Below, one piece after another: positions 34,153 to 42,795 of a stretch of DNA of 64,000 nucleotides. A program made the translations under genes and the position numbers. The DNA is from Novosphingobium sp. CECT 9465 (GTDB taxonomy: Bacteria; Pseudomonadota; Alphaproteobacteria; Sphingomonadales; Sphingomonadaceae), in assembly GCF_920987055.1 (NCBI RefSeq), contig NZ_CAKLBX010000002.1:62001-126000 (forward strand). Reading direction: 5' to 3'. The notes beneath the pieces are model-generated. The model searched no databases and was not told the origin of the DNA. It was given only the letters and a program-made list of their open reading frames with translations. Numbering within the stretch: the first letter of the stretch is position 1; each line of letters starts with the position of its first letter.

Positions 34153-35880
34153 TTAGCCGTTCTCTTGCAGGCGCTGGTCTGCGATTTTCCTTTCGGTGGT
34201 TTCGGCATTGACCCCTGCATCTACCAGCACGTTGGCAGCAAGCTGGAGGCTCGCCTCAATCGCCTCAGGCGTAGAATAGACAGCGCCCAGTTCGCGCAGG
34301 CTACGCGCGTGCTCGCTGTCGCGCGCGCGCGCGTGAATGAGAACTTCAGGCCAACGGCGATGGATTTCCCGTACGATCTTCGTCACCGCGCGGGCATCGT
34401 TCATGGTGACAGCGACCACTGCCGCGCGTTCGATGCCTGCCTTGACGAGAATCTCCATACGCAGGGCATCGCCAAAGAAAATGTGTCCGCGCTTGTCCTT
34501 TTCGCGCCCGATCAGCCCTGCATCTGTATCGAGTGCAAGGAAGGAGAGCCCCGCACTTTCGAGGACTTTCGCCAATGTCTGTCCGACGCGTCCATACCCT
34601 GCGATAATCACATGGTCCGCCCAATCTCCGAAATCATCGGGCTGCCCTGCGTGCCTCGCTTCGGCTTGGCGATGCTCGATCATGCCAGACACCCGCCGGG
34701 CCGCCTGTACGACAAGGGGCGTCAATAGCATGCTCAGACCTGCGATCAGCAATACTTGCTGTTCCAGTGCGCCGCCAATAAGGCCAAGGCTCCCGGCGGC
34801 TGCCATGATGACGAACGCGAATTCGCCGCCTTGGCCCAAGATCACACCGGTTTCGAAAGCGACAGGCAAAGGACGGCGGAACAAGAGCGCCAGTGTTGCA
34901 ATCACGCTCGATTTCAGCAGCCACAACCCGCCGACTGCTGCCAAGATGGTCCACGGGTTTCCGGCAACCACGCTCCAGTCAATGCCCATGCCGACAGACA
35001 TGAAGAACAGGCCGAGCAGCAGGCCCTTGAAGGGTTCGATATCCACTTCGATCTGGTGGCGATATTCCGTCTCAGCAAGAAGCAGTCCTGCCAGTACAGC
35101 CCCCAGCGCCATTGACAGGCCAAATGCAGCGGTGAGTGCAGAAACGCCGACAACCGCAAGCAGAACCGCGGCGGTGAACATCTCGGCATTGCGCGTGGCT
35201 GCAACTTGTCGCAACGCAGGGCGCAGAACGACCCTGCCGATGCCATAGATCAGGCAGATAACCACAGCAGCTTTGCCAAGCGCTGCAGCCAGCCCAATCG
35301 CGAGGCCGCGCTCGCCCGGTTCAGCCAGAACGCCGACCATGAACAGGATTGGCACGACTGCAAGATCTTGCATGAGCAGGATGGCAAAACCAGCCTTTCC
35401 AACTGGCGTGGCCTGCCTCCTGCCATTCATCAACAGTTGCATGACGATGGCCGTCGATGAAAGCGACAGCGCCGCGCCCACAACCAGTGCGGTATTGGGT
35501 GCGATGCCCAATAGCGTGGCAATCCAGGCAACCACGGCGCCAGTCACGAGGATTTGCAGGCTGCCCATTCCGAAAACGAGCTGTCTTGAGGACCATAGCC
35601 GATCGAGTGAAAGCTCCAGCCCGATCATGAACATCAGGAAAACGACCCCGATTTCGGCAAGCTGGCGCACGCCTTCGGTATCAGCGACGACAAAGTGCGA
35701 AAGGAAAGGAAGCTCCGTCACGAGGCGGCCCAATCCGAAGGGACCGATTAATCCCCCCATCAGCAAGTATCCCAGTACCGGACTGACTTTTATCCGGCTG
35801 AGCAACGGGACAGCAAGGCCAGCAACGGCCAGAAAGATCAACGCCTCGCGCAGGAACGGGATGGTGCCATGGTTTTCCAT
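34153..35880 (-). CDS. KefC/CPA2-type cation:proton antiporter
   Basis: A 575-residue monovalent cation:proton antiporter. Twelve to thirteen membrane segments fill residues 1-390 (FLMFMIGLELS and GLFFMSVGM are typical CPA2 motifs). A TrkA-N/RCK domain follows (VIIAGYGRVGQTLAKVLE, then ALDTDAGLI), where NAD(H) or glutathione adducts control gating in Kef systems. The tail is short. GGAG precedes ATG 35880 by six bases. It heads the leftward stress operon, 120 bases downstream of a second FNR-type site. Confidence 0.87.
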   Translation of the reverse strand: MENHGTIPFLREALIFLAVAGLAVPLLSRIKVSPVLGYLLMGGLIGPFGLGRLVTELPFLSHFVVADTEGVRQLAEIGVVFLMFMIGLELSLDRLWSSRQLVFGMGSLQILVTGAVVAWIATLLGIAPNTALVVGAALSLSSTAIVMQLLMNGRRQATPVGKAGFAILLMQDLAVVPILFMVGVLAEPGERGLAIGLAAALGKAAVVICLIYGIGRVVLRPALRQVAATRNAEMFTAAVLLAVVGVSALTAAFGLSMALGAVLAGLLLAETEYRHQIEVDIEPFKGLLLGLFFMSVGMGIDWSVVAGNPWTILAAVGGLWLLKSSVIATLALLFRRPLPVAFETGVILGQGGEFAFVIMAAAGSLGLIGGALEQQVLLIAGLSMLLTPLVVQAARRVSGMIEHRQAEARHAGQPDDFGDWADHVIIAGYGRVGQTLAKVLESAGLSFLALDTDAGLIGREKDKRGHIFFGDALRMEILVKAGIERAAVVAVTMNDARAVTKIVREIHRRWPEVLIHARARDSEHARSLRELGAVYSTPEAIEASLQLAANVLVDAGVNAETTERKIADQRLQENG

Positions 35881-36002
35881 CAGTTCTCCCCTAGCAGGGT
35901 AGCAGTCAAGGGTTTGTCGAGGCAATATTCGTCGTTCAAATGGTGCATTTCCAAGATGATAAGATCTTGGCAGGACAATGCACGGGGAAACTTCTCCAGA
36001 TA

Positions 36003-36016
36003 TTGAGCAGCGTCAA
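36003..36016. promoter_or_regulatory. FNR/FixK-type site before the antiporter operon
   Basis: TTGAGCAGCGTCAA carries the perfect TTGA-N6-TCAA core. It is 120 bases before the antiporter start. Together with 27127-27140 it flanks the two convergent stress operons. Confidence 0.55.
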
Positions 36017-36201
36017 TCGAACGGATTAAATTTGAGAGGTTGGATGGGCATCGGACCCATCAGGTACACGTTGACGCCGCCCTCACGCTAGCTGAGATGT
36101 AATCATCCGGTCTGTGGTGTCAGGCCCGAAGGTGAAATGGAGATCAGCCGTCGTTGCAGACGTCGCTGAAGGTGCTAGGCTGATCTGAGGAGGATCAGTT
36201 C

Positions 36202-36567
36202 ATGGCCGTGATCGTCGTTATTGTTTGTGCGATTTTCGGTATGCTCATGGTGGGGCTGTCTGTCCGGGCTAATGCGCGGTTCCAGCATGAAGAGACCTTG
36301 CCTTTCCAGTGGCTGATTTCCAGATCACAGCCGCTTTCCCAAACAGTCATTCGGTCCGGGCCTCGTGTTTTCGTCCTGAGTTTTGTGCCCGGCCTTGCGA
36401 TCTGCACCTTGGTATTGATTGCGATCGGCGCATCGACGCTGACGCCGCGTCCTGGGCAAGAGGGCATGCTATTGCCTTCCGTGCTTTTCATTGGCGGCAT
36501 ATTTGTTGCTGTCTATGTATTGCACATTTGGCTGATCGAGCAAACTCTGCGCCAAGATAGAAGCTAG
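36202..36567 (+). CDS. Small membrane protein
   Basis: A 121-residue protein with three hydrophobic segments (about 1-20, 55-78, 90-110) and a short charged tail. AGGAGG lies nine bases before ATG 36202, a strong ribosome site. No family is recognised. It is divergent from the antiporter operon and may share its regulatory region. Its stop overlaps the end of the broken IS66 gene on the other strand. Confidence 0.6.
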   Translation: MAVIVVIVCAIFGMLMVGLSVRANARFQHEETLPFQWLISRSQPLSQTVIRSGPRVFVLSFVPGLAICTLVLIAIGASTLTPRPGQEGMLLPSVLFIGGIFVAVYVLHIWLIEQTLRQDRS

Positions 36568-37212
36568 GAACCCGCAAGTGGCGTGGCCGCGTTCCATGGC
36601 AGCAACTCATCGATCCGATTGATCGGATGCCCCTTACCGATCCGGTTGAGCACATCACTCAGCCACCGTTCCGGGTTCACACCGTTAAGCTTGGCGGTCT
36701 CGAGCAGAGAATACATGGCGGCGCCATGTGCCCAGCACGCCACGGGTGAGATCACGCCGGCAGTCCGTTTGGGATCATAGAGCCGATCGAAACCGGCATA
36801 GGCATCGGCCTGCAGAAAGCCCGCGAACGTCTTGAGGTGTTCGCGCGGGCGCTCGCCCTTGCGATCGGGACTGTAGCGGAACAGCGCTGCGGGCATGTCG
36901 CTCGGTCGCCATCGTCGGTTATCGCGCAGGGAAACCCATAGCCGACCCGTTTTGGTCTTGCCGGTACCCGCTGCCAAGACAGGCACCGGCGTGTCGTCGG
37001 CGCGGAGCTTGGGGGAATCCATCACGTGATCGGCGATCCGATCTACCAATTGCTGTAGCAGTCACGCCACCTGGCCGAGCCAATCGGCAAGCGGTGATCG
37101 ACTGAGATCAATGCCTTCGCGCGCATAGATCTGCGACTGCCGGGAAAGCGGAAGATGGTCCGCGAACTTGGAGACCACGACGTGGGCAAGCAGACCTGCG
37201 CCGGCCTTGCCT
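36564..37212 (-). pseudogene. Broken IS66-family transposase (tnpC) fragment
   Basis: The leftward frame encodes the C-terminal part of an IS66 transposase: LLAHVVVSKFADHLPLSRQS, LADWLGQVA, then VDRIADHVM, DDTPVPVLA, FAGFLQADAYAGFDRLY and the terminal HPINRIDELLPWN. A TGA at 37064-37062 interrupts it after QVA. The N-terminal portion and the partner genes tnpA and tnpB are missing, so this is a dead remnant. Confidence 0.85.
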
Positions 37213-37237
37213 CGCTACTCTCCTTAGACAGTGCCAA

Positions 37238-37540
37238 AGGACACTCCTGAAGGAAAGCTCATCGCGGGTACCAAGAATCTGCGCAACACGCCGGAGGCCG
37301 GACCCTTACGCTGAGATATGAGCAGGATCGTGACGCGCCTGCTGATCCGATGTCGGTATGCAACTGATGAGCATTGGGCAGAAATTGGTAAGTTCGTCCA
37401 GACGTGGGAACGACTGGTCAAAAGGCGGATTTCTTCGCAGTAACGCTGCGAAACGAATTTTTCATGATCAGTAGTAGTCGTGTCAGGTCATTTCTGATCG
37501 TGTTCTGCGGACCCGTCACCAAACCAATCGATTAGCTTAG
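37238..37540. other. No gene seen
   Basis: A 300-base gap between the IS66 remnant and the DUF3037 gene. It probably holds old insertion-sequence debris; no coding region or structured element is evident. Confidence 0.35.
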
Positions 37541-38344
37541 CTAATGGCGGCCATGCACCTGTGCCTGAAGTTGGATGTCGTCATAAAGTGGTCGCATGTC
37601 GTCAAGGCGATAGAGACCTACGTGGGCCTGAGCGAACTGGTCCTTTACGGCATTATAGAAGCCATTCGACTGACGAGAAAAATCACCAACTACTACCAGT
37701 TTTTTGCGAGGGCCGTTCTCGAAGTGCTTCCAGATCAGATTGCCTTCAATTGCGCGCTTGCCAGCCTCTTTGAAGCCCTCAGCTGCCTGAGGCGGCAGGC
37801 GCATGCCGTCGATTAAGTTATAACATCCATTTTGATAACCGAATGGCACACTCAGCGACAGGTCGTACTCAGGCAAGTCGATCTCGTCGGGCTTTTCTAG
37901 CAGGTTGTCGACGCCATGCTTGATAAATGCTTCTCTAAGCTTGCGGCGAATTTGGGGCTCGCGCTGGATCGGTTCCTGATCGCCAACCAACGACCCGAAG
38001 AGCTCGTTGAAATCGGCAACAACATCCGACACGAGGATTGGCTGAAGCGGTGACAAACGAATTTCATTTGCACGGCGAGCGGCAAAGTTGTCGAAATATT
38101 TTCCCTGTGGATCGACCTTAAACTGATCGAGAAGCCGCGAGCGGAATGAAGCCTTCAGTGCATCGAGATATGCTTTCGACTGCTTGCCAAAAAGCCTATC
38201 CACTCGCGATTGTCCCGTGGCGAAACGGATTTCGAGATATGGCTGGTCGGGCACCACCAGCATTAGGCCGATGTTGACGAACTCCAGTCGCTCCGGGACC
38301 GGACAATACTGGACGAGGGCGTATTTCCCCTGAAATTTCGACAT
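37541..38344 (-). CDS. DUF3037-domain protein
   Basis: A 267-residue protein of the DUF3037 family (starts with KYALVQYCPVPERLEFVNIGLMLVV). DUF3037 genes are often found next to HipA-like kinase genes, as here: the kinase gene ends ten bases upstream, so both are in one operon. A toxin-antitoxin-like or kinase-substrate relationship is possible but unproven. The start is ATG 38344. No membrane segment or signal peptide is seen. Confidence 0.75.
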   Translation of the reverse strand: MSKFQGKYALVQYCPVPERLEFVNIGLMLVVPDQPYLEIRFATGQSRVDRLFGKQSKAYLDALKASFRSRLLDQFKVDPQGKYFDNFAARRANEIRLSPLQPILVSDVVADFNELFGSLVGDQEPIQREPQIRRKLREAFIKHGVDNLLEKPDEIDLPEYDLSLSVPFGYQNGCYNLIDGMRLPPQAAEGFKEAGKRAIEGNLIWKHFENGPRKKLVVVGDFSRQSNGFYNAVKDQFAQAHVGLYRLDDMRPLYDDIQLQAQVHGRH

Positions 38345-38354
38345 GTCCGGCCTC

Positions 38355-39167
38355 CTAAAGTCCCAGCTGCCCTTGGTTGATGAGCGTCGGAATCACGATA
38401 TCCTCCACTCGGGCAGCCCGGTTAATAATTTGCTGTGCCCATCGGGTCCGGATTGCCTGCGAAGGCCCCCAAGGCTGAGGGACCGCAGCGACTATCTCTA
38501 ACACCTGTTCTCCGTCAATGTCAGCAATAGTTTTGCAGGCAGCTCTTAAGTCTGCTTCGTCGACGTGCGGCAAGAACTCTGGAAAGGCCCCGTAGACATT
38601 TGGGTCGTCGACGAAAAAATCCCCTGCAAGACCTGTTTCTAAATCTGTCTCGGTAAAACAATGGGTGTGATCGAAAGCCAGGAGTTCGAACCAACCACCG
38701 ACTGAACGAAACATGACGTTATCCCGATTTGGTTCGGGAATGAGATGGTCGGATGGCGGGCAGCGATCAGGGTTCCGGACCCAAGTGTCAAAGACGATCA
38801 TCAGAGCCAAGTCGCTTCGATTGCGGAGCCGACCGAGGCATCTGCCTTCGGCGTCTCCGGTGATAGTCTTTTCCTGTGCCTGCGATAGGAAGGCCGGGCC
38901 CTTGGTCAGGAGACGGCCGCTGACCGTCACGATTTCAAGCTCCTGCAGTTCCACTACTGCAAAGGGAGGTACCGTTAACCCGACAAGAGCCGCCAATTCT
39001 GAGCCGACGAATTCGCAGGCAAGAGATTCGTCACCTTGGCGGTTTCCCATGCCCTTTAGATATGCATTGCCGACATCGGTCGCGACCTGAACGACCTCAG
39101 TGCTGCTCGCGTAGCGGTCTATCACGCGCTTTATTATAGTTGGTTGCCAGTTATGTCCGCATCGCAT
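38355..39167 (-). CDS. HipA-like kinase
   Basis: A 270-residue HipA-family protein. YLKGMGNRQGDESLACEFVGSELAALVGL fits the ATP-binding lysine segment; FDTWVRNPDRCPP with EPNRDNVMF matches the catalytic Asp/Asn loop; AFDHTHCF is the metal-binding DFG-like segment. It is much shorter than E. coli HipA and lacks the HipA_N module. The start is uncertain (ATG 39167 or 39230). The insertion sequence at 39289-40513 lies about 120 bases upstream and may have replaced its native promoter. Confidence 0.75.
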   Translation of the reverse strand: MRCGHNWQPTIIKRVIDRYASSTEVVQVATDVGNAYLKGMGNRQGDESLACEFVGSELAALVGLTVPPFAVVELQELEIVTVSGRLLTKGPAFLSQAQEKTITGDAEGRCLGRLRNRSDLALMIVFDTWVRNPDRCPPSDHLIPEPNRDNVMFRSVGGWFELLAFDHTHCFTETDLETGLAGDFFVDDPNVYGAFPEFLPHVDEADLRAACKTIADIDGEQVLEIVAAVPQPWGPSQAIRTRWAQQIINRAARVEDIVIPTLINQGQLGL

Positions 39168-39285
39168 GGCACCATAGGTGAAACAGTGGCTCAAGATGTC
39201 AATGGCAATAAGAAATGCCATTTTACGCATCGTTGGCGGCTCGGTGCTCAGTGAATGCCAGTAGGGCCGATTATTAAGCAAATGG

Positions 39286-40097
39286 CTAGGCAGCGTGGAC
39301 AAATTTGAGCCAGTATCTGGCGGTAGCGAGATGGACCATGCCGAGGAAACTGTTGGCCAACTGATCGTAGCGGGTTGCGATGGCACGGTTGATCTTGAGC
39401 TGGCCGAACATGCGCTCGATGCGATTGCGCTGCATGTAGAGCGCTCTGTCGTATTCGATCTTCACGCGCCGGTTTGACCGGCCGGGAATAACGGCCTTGA
39501 TCTCCCGTTCGACAAGGTCGGCACGGATGGCGTCGGCGTCATAGCCCTTGTCGGCAAGCAAGGCGTCCGGTTTGCGTTCAGGCAGCCCGATCAAGGCATC
39601 ATACGCCTTGCAATCTGCCGCCTCCCCAACCGTCAGGTGGAAGGCGAGTGGTCGTCCGAGGGCATCGGCCAGGCAGTGAAGCTTACTGGTGAACCCGCCC
39701 CGCGAGCGGCCAAGAGCGCGTCGATGAGTCCCCCTTTTCCGCCCGCTGCCGACACATGGGCGCGAACGGTGGTGCTATCGATGCTGTAGTGGCCGTTGTC
39801 TGCCATGACTTCGGCGAGTGTCACGGCAACGGTCTCCCAGACCCCAGCCTCGGTCCATCGTCGGAACCGGCGATAGATGGTATTCCAGCTGCCGTACTTG
39901 GGCGGCACGTCGCGCCAAGGTGCACCACAGCGAAGCCGCCAGAGTATCCCGTTGATGATTGAGCGGTTCTGTTCGGGCGGCCTGCCTCGACCACGGTTCT
40001 CACGCTCGATGGGCAACAAACCCTTCAGAACGCGCCATTCCGCTTCGGTAAGATCGCCCCTGCTCAAGCCTGCCTCCAAAAAGCAGCCTTGAATCAA
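39286..40097 (-). CDS. IS5-family transposase made by -1 frameshift (orfA/orfB)
   Basis: The transposase is split in two frames. orfA (40097-39633) has RGDLTEAEWRVLKGLLP, then RCGAPWRDVPPKYG and the first catalytic Asp in SIDSTTVRAH. A slippery run AAAAGGGGG (minus strand, 39738-39730) allows a -1 shift into orfB, which contains the second Asp in DALLADKGYDADAIR and Glu in RNRIERMFGQLK. The TAG stop at 39288-39286 is completed by the flanking TA duplication. This is the known orfAB arrangement of the IS427 group, so it is probably functional. Confidence 0.85.
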
Positions 40098-40513
40098 TCC
40101 TGCGCGGGCAGGTCAATCAGGTAGCGAATAGAATTTCGATGGGGGTGGGTGTCCGAAGCCATCGCTGACGATCTCAGTGAAGTTCTGCTCCGCAGGTTTT
40201 GTGACGGCACATGTCCCAGGTCACAACGCCGGTTCTGCAATACTCGATATGCGAACCGCCGTCTTTCAGCAGCCTTTCACCGCAATTCCAGCATCGAAGG
40301 CGAGCGAGTGGGATCAAAGATAGAAGTACGAATACGATCCAACCAATGAACGTCTCACGGGGATAAAACGGGGTCAGGACGAACATGAGCAACGCAGCGC
40401 CCGTGAACGCGATGCGTAAGCGTTTTGACCGCCGAACGAAGTTGAATTTATCGACCATACGCCTGAATTTATCCTGGCCCCCTTCAACCGCAATCGAATT
40501 TGTCCACGCCGCC
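39289..40513 (-). mobile_element. IS5-family (IS427-like) insertion sequence with passenger gene
   Basis: A 1225-bp element. The ends begin GGCAGCGTGGACAAATTTGA (39289) and, inverted from 40513, GGCGGCGTGGACAAATTCGA, matching 18 of 20. A TA dinucleotide flanks both sides (39287-39288 and 40514-40515), the short target duplication usual for this group. The transposase occupies 39286-40097; the remaining 415 bp before the right end hold a separate 94-codon gene. Typical members are about 0.8-0.9 kb, so the extra gene appears to be a passenger. Confidence 0.75.
40174..40458 (-). CDS. Small membrane protein with zinc-ribbon-like tail, IS passenger
   Basis: A 94-residue protein lying inside the IS5-family element. 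Two hydrophobic segments (about 16-32 and 36-52) are followed by CWNCGERLLKDGG, EYC and CRHKTCGAELH, giving Cys pairs like a zinc ribbon. It is not recognised. It points the same way as the transposase and lies between its start and the IS end. The ribosome site is weak. It could be a genuine passenger or a host gene captured by an end-like sequence. Confidence 0.5.
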   Translation of the reverse strand: MVDKFNFVRRSKRLRIAFTGAALLMFVLTPFYPRETFIGWIVFVLLSLIPLARLRCWNCGERLLKDGGSHIEYCRTGVVTWDMCRHKTCGAELH

Positions 40514-40628
40514 TAAGCCACCGAGTAGGTCAACGAGTAGACAAGTGGGAGATTTGGAGACCGCGTCTAGGGCTTGGCAGGAACGGTATAAATGCCATTT
40601 TGACTAACGCTTTTGAACCTCTCCGTCC

Positions 40629-41462
40629 TTAGATGTCCGTGCCTGTCTCTGCCCAGTCCCGGTATTTGCTCGGCGGCGGATCCCTATTAATGCACCGCCC
40701 CGGCACGACGTGAGCGTCAACAGCTGCCATGGCCGCGGTTCGTCCTGGTCCGTCATTGTCTTCAGCCAGGTACAACTCTGTAACGCGCGACGGCACTGTG
40801 ATCAGGGCGAGGCGCTCATTCCCAAGCGCTGCCCAGCATGGACGTCCCCTGATCAGGGTGTAGCTTGCCGCGTCTTCCATACCTTCAGCAATGGCCAGTA
40901 CAGTGCCCTCGAACTCCGGCGCCCAAGCACCCTGTCCGGGTTTGCCGAGCATGAACTTGCCATCATGCCATGTTCCGTCGTCCGTCAGCCTGATCCGCTG
41001 GATAGCAGAAAGCTTGTCCCCGGTTCTGACTGCGACCAGCACCGCGGGCTGGAAGGTGGTTTTGGGCTTGCGGCCGAACGGGCACCTTGGATGAAAGCGT
41101 AAGTCGGGGAGATCGACTGGTAGTCGACGCGATCGAAGGTAGACTTCGCCGAGCGTCCCGCGGATTTTTGTGCCCTGATCCCAGATCCTTCGGACATTGG
41201 GCGCGGTTCCTTCTGGCCGGTAGCTCGGCGAAGGGGAATTCAGGATCGGTTTGGTCCGACTGATTTCACGCAAGACATCCTCGCTGCGGCAGCCCGCGAA
41301 ACAATGAACCAGAATACCCCGCTCGCCCTGCCTGACAGAAAGGGAAGGGGTTCTGTCTGCGTGCGCGGGGCAGACGCACATTGCATAGGAACCGTGCCAA
41401 CGGCCCTTCAGTGCAGCAACGATGTCGATGGTCTCCTGGGTGGGTTTGAGCGCAATCAGCAT
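40629..41462 (-). CDS. CHC2 zinc-finger/Toprim primase-like protein
   Basis: A 277-residue primase-like protein. The N-terminal zinc finger has CVCPAHADRTPSLSV and HCFAGC (CHC2 type). The Toprim domain has the catalytic Glu in IAEGMEDAAS and the acidic pair in YLAEDNDGPG. No helicase domain follows. Plasmid-borne proteins of this type prime lagging-strand or post-transfer synthesis. It is divergent from the lytic transglycosylase gene and close to the transfer region, which fits a role in conjugation or plasmid replication. Confidence 0.82.
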   Translation of the reverse strand: MLIALKPTQETIDIVAALKGRWHGSYAMCVCPAHADRTPSLSVRQGERGILVHCFAGCRSEDVLREISRTKPILNSPSPSYRPEGTAPNVRRIWDQGTKIRGTLGEVYLRSRRLPVDLPDLRFHPRCPFGRKPKTTFQPAVLVAVRTGDKLSAIQRIRLTDDGTWHDGKFMLGKPGQGAWAPEFEGTVLAIAEGMEDAASYTLIRGRPCWAALGNERLALITVPSRVTELYLAEDNDGPGRTAAMAAVDAHVVPGRCINRDPPPSKYRDWAETGTDI

Positions 41463-41649
41463 AAACTCGCTCCTCTCAGCTAAGCCTCACCATCTTTCCC
41501 CTTTGGATCGACCCGACCTTCTCCGGCACGGCTCGCGATGGCCAACGCCCCTTTCGTCTGTGCGATGCCAGATTGTGGGCGATTGCCATGCGCCGCCTGT
41601 TCATTTAGAAACGTGGAGCGATATCCGAACCACGCCGAAAGGTGTGGTC

Positions 41650-42531
41650 ATGAAAAATCTTCTATTTTTGCTGGTCGCTTTGACGCCGACGCCATCATCG
41701 GCGCGCGAAGCCATTCTCGACTTGTTTTCGCCAGAGGCAAAACCGGACTTCGCTGTGCTCGCCCCACAGTTGCGCGGTGCGGTCGATCTCGAGCAATCAG
41801 TGGAACCGCCTCCGGCTCCAGTGGATGCGTTTTCACCCGAGTTGAACGGCGACTTTGAGTTGATCCCTCACAGCTTCACGATCAATCCCCATGCCGCGCG
41901 TCCCGCTGTTCCTTCGTGGATGCGGGCAGGTGCATCATTCATGGGCCCTGCTTCTTCACCCTTCCGCCCTTCGCAGGATGACCCACTCTGCCAGTCCCGG
42001 AGCTTCTTCCCGCGATTTGCTATCAGCAGGGATGCCCAGGCTCGCCGGACAGCCTATTTCAACCTGATCGTCGACGTCGCTTGCGATGCCGGCGTGCCCG
42101 TTGTTCTGTTTGACGCCTTACTGGCGCAGGAAAGCAGATATCGTCCCTTCGCCCGCAGCAGCGCCGGTGCGATGGGCATGGCTCAGCTGATGCCCGGCAC
42201 GGCCCAATATCTGCGTGTCACCGACCCTTGGGATGTTCGGCAAAACCTTGTGGGCGGTGCGCGGTATCTGCGCGAGCAGCTGGATCGCTTCGGGACATGG
42301 GAGCTTGCACTGGCTGCCTACAATGCAGGCCCGGGCCGTGTGGACCAGTTTGTCGGCATCCCGCCGTTTCGTGAGACCCGCAACTATGTGCGCACGATCA
42401 TGGGTTCGATTGCCACCCCGAATTCGACCGGCGGCGTGTCGCTTGCCTCGGCGGCACTTCCCGCTCCCAATGCGTTTCGCCGGGTGATGCTTGCCTCGTT
42501 CGAAGGACGATCAGACGTTCCAGAACACTGA
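41650..42531 (+). CDS. Conjugation lytic transglycosylase
   Basis: A 293-residue secreted muramidase with a signal peptide (MKNLLFLLVALTPTPSSA). The SLT domain covers about residues 135-250: the catalytic Glu is in ALLAQESRYRP, followed by GAMGMAQLMPGTAQ and LALAAYNAGPGRVDQF. Such enzymes open the peptidoglycan for the transfer apparatus (VirB1-like). ATG 41650 has AAGG upstream; the frame extends further but precedes the signal peptide. It converges on a small membrane protein gene with a 21-base overlap. Confidence 0.87.
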   Translation: MKNLLFLLVALTPTPSSAREAILDLFSPEAKPDFAVLAPQLRGAVDLEQSVEPPPAPVDAFSPELNGDFELIPHSFTINPHAARPAVPSWMRAGASFMGPASSPFRPSQDDPLCQSRSFFPRFAISRDAQARRTAYFNLIVDVACDAGVPVVLFDALLAQESRYRPFARSSAGAMGMAQLMPGTAQYLRVTDPWDVRQNLVGGARYLREQLDRFGTWELALAAYNAGPGRVDQFVGIPPFRETRNYVRTIMGSIATPNSTGGVSLASAALPAPNAFRRVMLASFEGRSDVPEH

Positions 42532-42786
42532 GAACCCAGTAGCCCAAGCATAGTACACACTGATCGCCAGGATGACGGGCGCGCCCTTGAGGTAGTTGAG
42601 TTGCCAGCGAAGCCAGAGCTTCGGGATGACCAGAGCTTTCTGGATTCCCGTTTGGTGGGCGGGTCGCCACCTGCCGGTGCGCCAGTCGTCGGCCGTCACT
42701 ACTACCGCGAGCACTGCGCAGATCAGCGCCATCATTCCCACGCCGATGTAGAGCGATGTCCAAGCGATAAGGGCTTCCTGCTTCAT
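42511..42786 (-). CDS. Small membrane protein
   Basis: A 91-residue protein with two hydrophobic segments (about 8-30 and 68-90) around a basic central loop (DDWRTGRWRPAHQTG). It is not recognised. It lies nine bases after the repC-like stop and may be cotranscribed with it. The AGG eight bases before ATG 42786 is a modest ribosome site. It overlaps the 3' end of the transglycosylase gene. Confidence 0.5.
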   Translation of the reverse strand: MKQEALIAWTSLYIGVGMMALICAVLAVVVTADDWRTGRWRPAHQTGIQKALVIPKLWLRWQLNYLKGAPVILAISVYYAWATGFSVFWNV

Positions 42787-42795
42787 GAGTCGGAC

